The translations under genes and the position numbers were made by a program. From the NCBI RefSeq assembly GCF_030009775.1, contig NZ_JASCTH010000011.1, forward strand, positions 1 to 64,000: a stretch of 64,000 bases of DNA. The letters run 5' to 3'. Below the pieces are notes generated by a model. It did not search any database. It saw only the letters and a program-made list of their open reading frames with translations, and was not told the DNA's origin. This DNA comes from Actinoplanes sandaracinus (GTDB lineage: Bacteria > Actinomycetota > Actinomycetes > Mycobacteriales > Micromonosporaceae). How positions within the stretch are numbered: the first letter of the stretch is position 1; the number at the start of each line of letters is the position of its first letter. Positions 8,521-16,823 of the stretch are shown one piece after another.

Positions 8521-9458
8521 CCGGCACAGCGGGAGAGGTCGCCCGCGGAACCGGGGAGGTCGTCCGCGGGAACGGTGGCGAAGGCCCGGACCGGGAAGGT
8601 GCCGAAGCCGGCGACCCGCGGCGGCGCGGCCGTGAAACAGGCGCCCAGCGGCGGCAGCTCCCGCAGGTTGGTGAGGTGTTCGACGACCGGGATGCCGGCC
8701 GCGAGCAGCAGGCTGTGCACCGGGCGTTCGCCGGCGGCGGCCGGCGAGACGTCGTCGATGTTGACCGCGTCGATGCCGACCAGGGCCGCGCCCCGGTCGG
8801 CGAGCAGCTTGGCGCCGTCGCTGGTCAGGTAGGGGGCGTCCACTCCGTAGGCCGGCGTGCCCCAGTGCCGGTCGCCGCCGGTGTGCAGCAGCACCGCGTG
8901 CCCGGCGACGGCCACGTGGGCGAGCATCTCGGCGGTGACGCCACGCTCGCCGCCGACGGCGCGGACCACCACGGCGGGCAGGCCGGCGAGCCGTTCCAGC
9001 GGGAGCCCGGCCAGGTCGGCGCCGTCGGCGTAACGGTGGAACGGGCTGTCCAGATAGGTGCCGGTGTTGCCGACCATGGTGATCCGGTCGATGGCGAACT
9101 CGGTGCCGGGCGCGTAGACGCCTCGGGACGCGTCCCGGGTCAGGTGCGGGGTGATCTCGGGCGCCGGCAGACCGGGGTAGGTCACCATCCCGGCCGTGAT
9201 GACGTGGCTGAGTTCGACGAACCGGACCCGCCCGGCCTGGGGGTCCCCGGCCGGCGAGTGCGGTTCGGCGAAGATCCGGACGCCGCTGACCTCGGCACGT
9301 TCGACCCGCTGCGGAGCCAGCATGGCGACGAGCAGCGCGGTGATCTCGGTGTCGGTGACGTCGGCGTGCGGAATGTTCAGGCGGAAGCCCCGCGCCCGCA
9401 GTTCGCCCCCACCGTCGAAGGCGACCTCGGCGTCGAACTCGGCCCGGTAATCCAGCAC
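8517..9458 (-). CDS. cyclase-family metal-dependent hydrolase (kynurenine formamidase-like)
   Basis: A 313-residue protein. From about residue 78 it matches the cyclase/kynurenine formamidase fold: FVELSHVITAGMVTYPG, then NTGTYLDSPFHRYADG at 131-146, and GIDAVNIDD. The usual motif is HxGTHxDxPxH. Here the positions of the first two histidines read Asn131 and Tyr135, while Asp137 and His141 remain, so metal binding may differ. Residues 1-75 are an extra N-terminal domain I do not recognise. GTG 9458 has AGGGGAG upstream. It follows the TMEM165 gene by 10 nt in the Mn2+ riboswitch operon. The substrate is unknown. Confidence 0.8.
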   Translation of the reverse strand: MLDYRAEFDAEVAFDGGGELRARGFRLNIPHADVTDTEITALLVAMLAPQRVERAEVSGVRIFAEPHSPAGDPQAGRVRFVELSHVITAGMVTYPGLPAPEITPHLTRDASRGVYAPGTEFAIDRITMVGNTGTYLDSPFHRYADGADLAGLPLERLAGLPAVVVRAVGGERGVTAEMLAHVAVAGHAVLLHTGGDRHWGTPAYGVDAPYLTSDGAKLLADRGAALVGIDAVNIDDVSPAAAGERPVHSLLLAAGIPVVEHLTNLRELPPLGACFTAAPPRVAGFGTFPVRAFATVPADDLPGSAGDLSRCAG

Positions 9459-9468
9459 AGCGGCTCCC

Positions 9469-10056
9469 CTATCGCAGTTCGATCACGCCTTCGGCGATCA
9501 ACCAGATGCCGAAGATAGCGAAGAGTGCGGCGGCTCCGTACTTGATGACCCTTTCCGGTAGATGCCGCCCGAGGTATCGGCCGACGAGAATGGCCAGAGC
9601 GTCCGCGGCGACCATACCGATGGTCGAGCCGACCCAGACACCGAACCATCCGTGCTGGGTGGCCAGGGTGATCGTCGCCAGCATGGTCTTGTCACCCAGC
9701 TCGGCCAGGAAGAACGCGCCGCCCACGGCGAGGACCGCCGAGCCGGTGGAGCGCTCGGCCTTGCCTTTCTCCTCGTCGGTGAGGTGATCGCCGCGCAGCG
9801 TCCACGCGCCGAAACCGAGGAAGGCGACGCCGGCGATCAGTGAGATCCAGCCGGTCGGGAGGGCCTCGCCGAGGCCGTAACCGATGCCGACCGACACCAG
9901 GTGCACCACGGCGGTGGCGACGGTGATGCCGATCAGCACCGGCAGCGTCTTGAAGCGGGTGGCGAACGTCATCGCCATGAGCTGTGACTTGTCGCCCAGC
10001 TCGGCGACGAAGATGACCGCGAAGCTGATGCCCAGCGCGGCGAGGAAACCTTGCAC
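9469..10056 (-). CDS. TMEM165/GDT1-family (UPF0016) cation transporter
   Basis: A 195-residue membrane protein with two inverted halves of three helices. Each half carries the diagnostic ELGDK motif (residues 19-23 and 119-123), and a charged cytoplasmic loop (DEEKGKAERS) separates them. Members export Mn2+ (as MntX/MneA) or exchange Ca2+ or Mn2+ for H+. The manganese-type riboswitch in its leader strongly supports Mn2+ export. It starts at GTG 10056 with GGGAG upstream and is the first gene of an operon with the cyclase and TPR genes. Confidence 0.93.
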   Translation of the reverse strand: MQGFLAALGISFAVIFVAELGDKSQLMAMTFATRFKTLPVLIGITVATAVVHLVSVGIGYGLGEALPTGWISLIAGVAFLGFGAWTLRGDHLTDEEKGKAERSTGSAVLAVGGAFFLAELGDKTMLATITLATQHGWFGVWVGSTIGMVAADALAILVGRYLGRHLPERVIKYGAAALFAIFGIWLIAEGVIELR

Positions 10057-10124
10057 GAAAACTCCCGGTGATCACGACCGGGCTGAAGGGCACAGGGCGA
10101 CCTCGACCCGGCCGTAACGAATAA

Positions 10125-10245
10125 CGGCCCTGGTCGAAGGTCTCGCTCGCCCTTGAGTGCCAGGGCCGCGCGGCCGGAGCCCGGCGGACCGGGATCAGTA
10201 TGTCGACCGCGACATTGGGAGCTACTCCCCTTCGCGGGACCGAGC
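10125..10245 (-). promoter_or_regulatory. yybP-ykoY (Mn2+) riboswitch
   Basis: On the minus strand the hallmark 5' segment AAGGGGAGTAGCTCCC (complement of 10217-10232) is followed after GC-rich helices by GAGACCTTCGACC (complement of 10132-10144). Together these are the two conserved loop sides of the yybP-ykoY aptamer. A GGCCGT/ACGGCC hairpin (10110-10129) follows and may be part of the expression platform. The RNA sits 70-190 nt upstream of a TMEM165/GDT1 gene, the classic target class. High Mn2+ would be expected to switch expression on. Confidence 0.85.
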
Positions 10246-10266
10246 ATAGCTCACGTGCTGGTCAGC

Positions 10267-10292
10267 GGCCCGGTGGCGTACGCCACCGGGCC
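10267..10292 (-). terminator. terminator of the S33-type hydrolase gene
   Basis: A perfect 26-bp palindrome (GGCCCGGTGGCGT and its complement) begins 10 nt after the stop codon of the gene at 10303-11880 and lies upstream of the riboswitch. It can fold into a 12-13 bp hairpin. No T-tract follows. Confidence 0.65.
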
Positions 10293-10302
10293 ATCCGCTC
10301 GT

Positions 10303-11880
10303 CTAGCGGCCGAGAACGGCCCGCTGCAGGAGACGCCGCTCGGCCAGGGAACCGGCCTTCTTGGCCGACACCGTCAGCGGGGTGGGGTTGGCGATCGGCT
10401 CACACTGCTTGTCGGACCGGTCCGCCTTGACCCGGCCGGGCAGCACGCCGGTGGCCAGGTAGTCGGCGATCGTGTTGTCGACGCAGGCGTTGCCGAAGAG
10501 CGAGCCCGCGTGCGTGGTGCCGCCGATGCCCTCCAGCAGGACCGACCGCGGGAAGCGGCGGCGGGCCTCCAGCGCCCCGGAGTACGGGGTCGCCGCGTCC
10601 AGGGTCTCGCTGATCAGCAGGATCGGCGGAACCTTGGCGCCGTCCACCTCGACCGGGAGACCGGCGTCCGCGGCCCAGTGCCGGCACGGCGCGTTGTACC
10701 AGGCGTTGCCCCAGGTCTCGAAGGGCGCCTTCTTGTGCACCCGCCAGTTGTCCCGGGCCCACTTCTTCCAACTGGCCGGCCACGGGGCGTCGGTGCACTG
10801 GACCGCCAGGTAGACGGCGTAGCCGTTGTCCGAGCCCGCGGTCTGCGGGTGGTTCTCGTCGTAGAGCCGCTTGAGCGGCAGGGGGTCCTTGCGGTGGACC
10901 CACGCCGAGAGGGCCCGCGCGGTCTCCTCCCAGCCGAAGATGTAGTAGCCCGGCTGGAGGAAGACGTCGGTCAGCTCGGCCGGCCCGATCGGCCCCGCAG
11001 GCTTCGTCGCCAGCGCCGCGAGCTGCTGGTAGTAGGTCTTCTCCACGGCCGCCGCGGTCCGGCCGAGCTGGTAGACCGCGTCGTACTTGGCGATCCAGGC
11101 GAAGTAGACCTTGATCGTCCGGTCGAAGGCGATGTCCTGGTCGAGGTTCGAGCGGTACCAGACCCGGCCCGGGTCGACCACACCGTCGAGGACCATCCGG
11201 TGCACCCGCTCCGGGTTGCGGGTGGCGTAGACCTGGCCGAGGTAGCTGCCGTACGAGAAGCCGTAGAAGCTGATCTTCTCGACGCCGAGGGCCTGGCGGA
11301 TGCTGTCGATGTCGCGCACCGAGTCCTCGGTGCGCATGTGGTCGAGCAGCGCGCCGCCGTTCTTCGCGCAGGCGGCGGCATAGGCGGTGGTACGCGCGTG
11401 CCAGGCCTTCTCGATCTCCGGGGTGGACGGCACGTACGGCGGGCGGTTGTAGCCGGCGTACTTACCGTCACAGGTCAGGCTGGGCTTGCTGGCGCCCACG
11501 CCACGCGGGTCGAAGCCGATCCAGTCGTACGCCGCGCCGGCCTGCTTCGGCACGTGCTGACCGAGCGCGGCCATGGCCCGGCCGGAGCCGCCCGGCCCAC
11601 CTGGGTTGACCAGGATCACGCCCTGGCGCTTGGCCGCGGGCACGGTGGCCTTGACCCGCGAGACGGCGAGTTCGATCTTCGTGCCGTTCGGTTTCGCGTA
11701 GTCCAACGGCACGGAGACATGTCCGCACTCGGCGCCGCTCGACCTCAGCGTCCCCTCGGTGCACGCGCCCCATGCGATCGGCGCCGGTCCACCGCGCACC
11801 GTCTCGGCCTGTGCCCCGCTGACCGCGGCACCGACCGTGCAGAGCGCAACCGCGGTCGCGGCAGCCCAGAGTCTTCTCAT
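10303..11880 (-). CDS. secreted alpha/beta hydrolase, S33 tripeptidyl-aminopeptidase type
   Basis: A 525-residue exported protein with a signal peptide of about 25 residues (ends AQAET). The alpha/beta-hydrolase core shows the oxyanion segment NPGGPGGSG, the DPRGVGAS turn, the nucleophile elbow GFSYGSYLG (near residue 210) and an Asp in SETLDAATPY. It ends with the catalytic His in GGTTHAGS, within the TAP-like C-terminal domain. Relatives cleave N-terminal tripeptides or proline-type substrates outside the cell. It is monocistronic, bounded by a palindromic terminator at 10267-10292. ATG 11880 begins a clean signal peptide. Confidence 0.9.
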   Translation of the reverse strand: MRRLWAAATAVALCTVGAAVSGAQAETVRGGPAPIAWGACTEGTLRSSGAECGHVSVPLDYAKPNGTKIELAVSRVKATVPAAKRQGVILVNPGGPGGSGRAMAALGQHVPKQAGAAYDWIGFDPRGVGASKPSLTCDGKYAGYNRPPYVPSTPEIEKAWHARTTAYAAACAKNGGALLDHMRTEDSVRDIDSIRQALGVEKISFYGFSYGSYLGQVYATRNPERVHRMVLDGVVDPGRVWYRSNLDQDIAFDRTIKVYFAWIAKYDAVYQLGRTAAAVEKTYYQQLAALATKPAGPIGPAELTDVFLQPGYYIFGWEETARALSAWVHRKDPLPLKRLYDENHPQTAGSDNGYAVYLAVQCTDAPWPASWKKWARDNWRVHKKAPFETWGNAWYNAPCRHWAADAGLPVEVDGAKVPPILLISETLDAATPYSGALEARRRFPRSVLLEGIGGTTHAGSLFGNACVDNTIADYLATGVLPGRVKADRSDKQCEPIANPTPLTVSAKKAGSLAERRLLQRAVLGR

Positions 11881-12114
11881 TGCCCAGCCCCTTGTGTCCG
11901 TTTAACCCCATATGCTGTGTTGCTCCGGGCTGGCCGCCGCCCGCCCACGCCGGAGCACTACCTCATAAGGTGGTTTTTTGGGATAAAGGGACTAATCAGG
12001 CCGTGCTCCTGTGGGTCCGGAATCACTCCGGTCTGGCGGGCCCCCGCAATCCACTCAGACGCGCCACCCCGGAATCCCTGCCGACAGCCGCCTGATTTGC
12101 GACCATTGCGAACC

Positions 12115-12618
12115 ATGGACGAGTTCTGGCTCCACCCACGGCTGGGGACGGCAACTCGGGACGGCCAGCAGCCTCGGTACTACCTGCGGGCACTGCAGCA
12201 CGCCGTACAGACGCTGGACGCGGACCCACGCTGGCGGCAGTGGTGGCACGGGTCCGGCTGCCGCGGTTGCGAACTCGGCATCGTCACCGAAGGCCGGCTC
12301 GACCACCTGCGCCCCAGCGCCGACATCCGCCGCGTCGACGACCAGCTCCGGGCCAACTTCACCTGCGCGCTCCCGCCGGCCGGCACCGGCCGCGGCGAAC
12401 TGCTCCAACTGGCGGCCACCGAGGTGCGCACCATGTTCGAGGTGATCCGCGAGGCGATGGCTCTGCCCGACCTGCCGCCGACCCCGGCTCCGTCGGCCCC
12501 GCCCGAGGACGCCGACGAGGTCCCGGTGACGGCCAGGACCCTGCCGTCGATCCCGCGCGAGCTGGAACCGCAGGGCTATCTGACCCTCACCCAGGTCCAG
12601 GACTTCTTCTCGGCCTAG
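12115..12618 (+). CDS. conserved hypothetical protein with CxxC motif
   Basis: A 167-residue soluble protein that I cannot assign. Visible features are a Trp-rich stretch (RWRQWWHGSG), a GCRGCELG CxxC at about residues 49-52 and a Pro/Ala-rich linker at about 125-140. A short C-terminal segment (GYLTLTQVQDFFSA) resembles an EF-hand-less helix. The start is the ATG at 12115, because the frame upstream reads with a composition typical of non-coding DNA. It is convergent with the APC permease and alone in its transcript. The stretch 11881-12114 before it shows nothing beyond a less GC-rich patch near 11960. Confidence 0.6.
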   Translation: MDEFWLHPRLGTATRDGQQPRYYLRALQHAVQTLDADPRWRQWWHGSGCRGCELGIVTEGRLDHLRPSADIRRVDDQLRANFTCALPPAGTGRGELLQLAATEVRTMFEVIREAMALPDLPPTPAPSAPPEDADEVPVTARTLPSIPRELEPQGYLTLTQVQDFFSA

Positions 12619-12653
12619 GTGCTCCGCCGACCACCCGTCGCCGCGGCGTGGCC

Positions 12654-14306
12654 CTAGATGCTGCGTCTCCGGATCGCCGGCTGCCTCGGATCGACCCGCT
12701 CGGGACGATGGGCGCCCGGGTCCCGCTGTCGTGGGATCTTCAGAGGCTCGGCATGCGAGACGTGCGAAGCCGGCGAGGGCGGGGAGGCCGGCGTCGCGGG
12801 CGAGGTGGGCGGGCTGGGCGCGGCCATCGGGGTGATCACGACCGGGGTTCCGGCGAGGCCGATGCCGGCGTAGCGGACCGGCCGGAACCGGCGCAGCAGC
12901 AGAGCGTGCGCCACCGCCAGCAGGACACATGCCAGCAGGGCCGCCGGGATGGCCCGGACCAGCGGATATCCGGAGGGCATGTCGAGCAGCGCCGGCAGGT
13001 CACGGACCGCCAGGAAGGCCACGCTGGCCAGAGACACAGTGGACGGAACGGGCGCGAGGAACCGGCCCCAGACACCTTCGGGGCCGGGCACCCGATTCAG
13101 GTGCAGCAGCGCGGCGAGGGCAGCGAGCAGCAGCACCACCAGGATGCTGAGGGCGCCGCCGACGATCAGCCACCGGGCGGTCCGCGGACCGGGGCCGGCG
13201 CCGGCCGCGTAGGCGCCGGCGAGGGCGGCACCCGCGATCAGCGACTGGGTCATCGAGGCGGCTCGCGGAGCGGCGGTCCGGCGGCGGGCGCTGCCGAGCA
13301 CGGCCGGGAGCACCCGCTCCCGGCCGAGCGCGAAAAGGTAGCGGGCGATCGCGTGATGCACTGCCAGGATCGCCGCGACCACGCCGGCGAGCAGGACGAA
13401 ACGGCCCAGCGTCACGGCCCACGGCGCGAGCCGCTCGGCGGCCAGGTCGAAGATCAACTCGGGGCCGCGGGCACCGGCGATCGTCGCGGCCCGGTCGGGC
13501 CCGGCCGCGACGATCATCGTCCAGGACACGCCGCCGAGCAGCAGCGCGATCAGCAGGACGGCCCCGTAACCGCCGAAGCCGGCGCTGCGGCGCGGCTGGA
13601 AGCCCTCCTCCGCGTAGGCGGCGGTGGACTCGAAGCCCGCGAAGGTCAGCACGGCGACGGTGAGCAGCAGCCCGAGCGCCGGGCGGTCGAGGACGGCCCG
13701 GTCGGTGATCAGGATGGAGTCGCCGGTGATCCGCCCGCCGAACGGTTGCAGCACGTTGGCGGCGCCGAGGCCGGCGAGCACGGCCGCCTGGGCGACGGCG
13801 AACAGGCCGATCAATCCGGCGGCGACCTCGATCCGCATCGTGCCGCAGATCGCGACGATCGCCCAGCAGGCCGCGGCGACCGCCCACCACGGCGCGGTCA
13901 GTCCGGCGAAGCTGCTCAACAGCGGCGCCGCGACCAGGCCGGCGAGCGTGTAGAGACCGAACTGGATCGCGTGGTAGCCGGCGATCGCGAGCCAGGCGGC
14001 GACCAGGCCGGACGGGCGGCCGAGACCTCGGGTGACCTGGGAATATGCCGCGCCGGCGCTGGGCGATCGCCGGGCCGTCGCCGCCTGCCCGGCGCAGAAC
14101 AGGAGCAGCAGAAGCCCGACTCCGGCGAACGACCAGGGGACGAGTGGGCCGGCGCCGTCGGCGAGGACGGCGGGGACGACGGTGACCAGGGTGACGACAG
14201 GGGCGGCGGCGGCCAGGCCGAGGAGGCCGATCGAGGCGGCGCCGACCCGGCCGGGTGCCAGCCCCGGCGATAGATCCTCCTCGGAGATCTCCACGGATCT
14301 ATTCAT
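12654..14306 (-). CDS. APC-superfamily amino acid permease
   Basis: A 550-residue protein with about 12-14 transmembrane helices. The APC features are the N-terminal GAASIGLLGLAAAAPV helix, SAGAAYSQVTRGLGR after TM2, and GFESTAAYAEE in TM6. Substrates in this family are amino acids or amines taken up with protons or by exchange. The C-terminal tail is long, Pro/Ser-rich and probably disordered (about residues 490-550). The frame opens upstream to 14372, but ATG 14306 (MNRSVEISEED) gives a normal N-terminus. It is divergent from the GGDEF-EAL gene (127 bp between the chosen starts). Confidence 0.85.
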   Translation of the reverse strand: MNRSVEISEEDLSPGLAPGRVGAASIGLLGLAAAAPVVTLVTVVPAVLADGAGPLVPWSFAGVGLLLLLFCAGQAATARRSPSAGAAYSQVTRGLGRPSGLVAAWLAIAGYHAIQFGLYTLAGLVAAPLLSSFAGLTAPWWAVAAACWAIVAICGTMRIEVAAGLIGLFAVAQAAVLAGLGAANVLQPFGGRITGDSILITDRAVLDRPALGLLLTVAVLTFAGFESTAAYAEEGFQPRRSAGFGGYGAVLLIALLLGGVSWTMIVAAGPDRAATIAGARGPELIFDLAAERLAPWAVTLGRFVLLAGVVAAILAVHHAIARYLFALGRERVLPAVLGSARRRTAAPRAASMTQSLIAGAALAGAYAAGAGPGPRTARWLIVGGALSILVVLLLAALAALLHLNRVPGPEGVWGRFLAPVPSTVSLASVAFLAVRDLPALLDMPSGYPLVRAIPAALLACVLLAVAHALLLRRFRPVRYAGIGLAGTPVVITPMAAPSPPTSPATPASPPSPASHVSHAEPLKIPRQRDPGAHRPERVDPRQPAIRRRSI

Positions 14307-14433
14307 GCGCACTCGATCAGCTTTGACAACCGTACGTGTCGGCGCACTGACCGTTCGTGACCAGATTGGCACTAACCGCGAACGGCTTGCGCGTTTCCCT
14401 CAACTGAGCGGAATACAGGCCGACTGCAACCAC

Positions 14434-16749
14434 GTGCTAGCCACTCAGCAACTGACGGAGTTCCTCTCCGTCGTAGCGGACCGGCCCGACGAAGCTGCCG
14501 CGCAGCTCGCCGCCGTGGAGTGCGCGTCCCGCGCGCTCGGGGCCGACTTCGCGGTGCTCACGGTCGACGGGGGCGTCGCCGCCGCCGTCGGGCCGCCGCC
14601 CGGGGAGATCTCGCTCTACGCCCTCACCGCCGGATACCACGTGAGCCGTCCGGTCACGCTGCGCGCCGACGGCGTCTGCTACTCGCTCGCGGTCGCCCCG
14701 CTCGGCGGCTCCTCCTCCGGCATGCTGATCCTCGGCCGCCGGGCGAGCGACGACACCCAGGACGACAACCGCCGCGCGGGCGAATTTCCCCACGACGAGG
14801 GCCGTCCTCAGCCGGGCGAGTTCACCGATGAGGAGATCTGCCTGCTCCGCGGCATGGCCCGGGTGCTGGAGCTGAGCCTGCAGGCGCTGCATCTGGTCGA
14901 CGCGGAGCGCAAGCAGGCCGAGGAGAACAACCGGCTGATCGACTCGCTGCAGCGCCGGCAGCGGCTGTTCGACGAGCTCAGCACGGTGCAGCGGTCGATC
15001 GCCTGCCGGGAGCCGCTGCGCGCGATCCTGGACCGGGTGGCCACCGGCGCCGCCGACCTGCTGGGCGTCGACGTAGCCGGGCTGACCGTGCTGGAGAACG
15101 ACGACCCCGGCCGGATGAGCCTGGTCGCCGGCGCGGGCATCCCGGACGACTGCGTCGAGCGGATGCAGCGGATCCCGATCGCGGCGCTCGGCGTCGTGGG
15201 ACTGGCGATCATGGGCGACGAACTGGTCGGCGTGGAAGACTACGCCGCGTCGCCGATCGCCGTGCCCGAGTTGGTCCGCTCCCAGCTCAAGAGCGTGATG
15301 GCCGTGCCGGTGCACGAGAACGGCGTGGTGGTCGGGGCCATGTTCGCCGGGTCGTACAACGAGCCGCGGGAGTGGGACAAGGCCGCCCAGGAGATGCTGC
15401 TGGCCTTCGCCGACCACGCGAGCCTGGCCGTCACCGACGCCCGGACGCTGCGCGAGATGAACGCCTCGTTCCACGACGCGCTGACCGGCCTGGCCAGCCG
15501 TTCGCTCTTCGTCACCCGGATGGAGAACGCGCTCGGTCCGGCCCGTTCCTCCGGCGCCGCCGCGCTGCTGATCGGCCTGGACCGGTTCAAGCTGATCAAC
15601 GACGCGCTCGGTCACACCGCCGGCGACCGACTGCTCGCCCTGGTCGCCGACCGGCTCCGGGATTGCCTGCGTACCGACGACACCGCGGCCCGGCTGGGCG
15701 GTGACGAGTTCGCCGTGCTGCTGCCGGAGGCCGGCTCGGTGGAGGCGGCGGTGCCGGTGGCCCGGCGGATCGTGACCGCGATGCGTGAGCCGTTCGACCT
15801 GGACGGCCGGGAGACGTTCGTGACGTGCAGCGTCGGGGTCGCCTACGGCGAGAGCGGGGTCCACGACGCCCAAGAGCTGCTGGTCCGCGCCGACCTGGCG
15901 ATGTTCGAGGCCAAGAAGAAGGGCAAGGACCAGTACGCGGTCTTCGAGCCGGTGATGCGCGAGTCCTTCCAGAGGCACCTGGAGATGGAGGCCGATCTGC
16001 GCCGGGCCGTGCTGCGGCACGAGTTCGAGCTGCGCTTCCAGCCGATCGTGCGGCTGCGGACCGGGGAGATCTCCGGGTTGGAGGCGCTGGTCCGGTGGCA
16101 GCACCCGGAGCGGGGCATGATCCCGCCGCTGGACTTCATCCCGCTGGCCGAGGAGACCGGGATGATCGTCCCGATCGGCGAGTGGGTGCTGCGTGAGGCC
16201 TGTCGCGAGGCGGCCCAGTGGAACGCGCAGCGGGATCCGGCGTCACCGTTGTCGGTGAGCGTGAACCTGTCGGCGGTGCAGCTGGACCGTCCGGACCTGC
16301 CGGAGGTGGTGGGCAAGGCGCTGGCGGACAGCGGGCTGCCGGCCCGCTGCCTGATCATCGAGCTGACCGAGTCGCTGCTGGTGGACCACCGGCAGGAGAC
16401 TCTCGGGCGCCTGGAGGCGATCAAGGCTCTGGGAGTACGGCTGGCGATCGACGACTTCGGCACGGGATATTCGTCGCTGGCCTATCTGCGCCGGTTCCCA
16501 GTGGACATCATCAAGATCGACAAGTCCTTCGTGGACGACGTGGGCGACGTCCCGGCGGCCGCGGCGCTGACACTCGGGATCATCCAGCTCGGCCAGGCAC
16601 TGCAACTGTCCACGGTCGCCGAGGGGATCGAGGACGCCGGGCAGCTCAGCGAGCTGACCGGGGGCAACTGCGAGCTGGGGCAGGGTTATTACTTCGCCGA
16701 GCCGTTGACGTCCGAGGCGATGCAGGAGCTGCTGTTCCCGAGATCCTGA
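14434..16749 (+). CDS. GAF-GGDEF-EAL c-di-GMP turnover protein
   Basis: A 771-residue cytoplasmic protein. A GAF-like N-terminus is followed by a helical linker and a second GAF (about 200-345). The GGDEF domain comes next (DALTGLASR, then RTDD, five residues, GGDEF), and then a full EAL domain (GLEALVRWQHPERG, ELTESLLVDH, DDFGTGYSSL, KIDKSFV). The active-site GGDEF, the RxxD product-inhibition site and the EAL signature all look intact. Both diguanylate cyclase and phosphodiesterase activity are therefore possible, with the GAF domains presumably sensing a ligand. GTG 14434 is my choice of start. ATG 14305 in the same frame is the alternative, but it would overlap the divergent permease start. 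Confidence 0.9.
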   Translation: MLATQQLTEFLSVVADRPDEAAAQLAAVECASRALGADFAVLTVDGGVAAAVGPPPGEISLYALTAGYHVSRPVTLRADGVCYSLAVAPLGGSSSGMLILGRRASDDTQDDNRRAGEFPHDEGRPQPGEFTDEEICLLRGMARVLELSLQALHLVDAERKQAEENNRLIDSLQRRQRLFDELSTVQRSIACREPLRAILDRVATGAADLLGVDVAGLTVLENDDPGRMSLVAGAGIPDDCVERMQRIPIAALGVVGLAIMGDELVGVEDYAASPIAVPELVRSQLKSVMAVPVHENGVVVGAMFAGSYNEPREWDKAAQEMLLAFADHASLAVTDARTLREMNASFHDALTGLASRSLFVTRMENALGPARSSGAAALLIGLDRFKLINDALGHTAGDRLLALVADRLRDCLRTDDTAARLGGDEFAVLLPEAGSVEAAVPVARRIVTAMREPFDLDGRETFVTCSVGVAYGESGVHDAQELLVRADLAMFEAKKKGKDQYAVFEPVMRESFQRHLEMEADLRRAVLRHEFELRFQPIVRLRTGEISGLEALVRWQHPERGMIPPLDFIPLAEETGMIVPIGEWVLREACREAAQWNAQRDPASPLSVSVNLSAVQLDRPDLPEVVGKALADSGLPARCLIIELTESLLVDHRQETLGRLEAIKALGVRLAIDDFGTGYSSLAYLRRFPVDIIKIDKSFVDDVGDVPAAAALTLGIIQLGQALQLSTVAEGIEDAGQLSELTGGNCELGQGYYFAEPLTSEAMQELLFPRS

Positions 16750-16823
16750 GTGTGCGCCTGTGATGTAGCTCCCCGACAACTGCGGTTCCCCTCGACGTCA
16801 CATAGGGGGCCGACGGTTGCCGC

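Noticed and set aside
10153..12114. Long plus-strand open frame continuous with the hypothetical gene at 12115
   Set aside because: It runs antisense to the riboswitch and the whole S33-type hydrolase gene and has shadow-like composition; only the part from 12115 looks coding.
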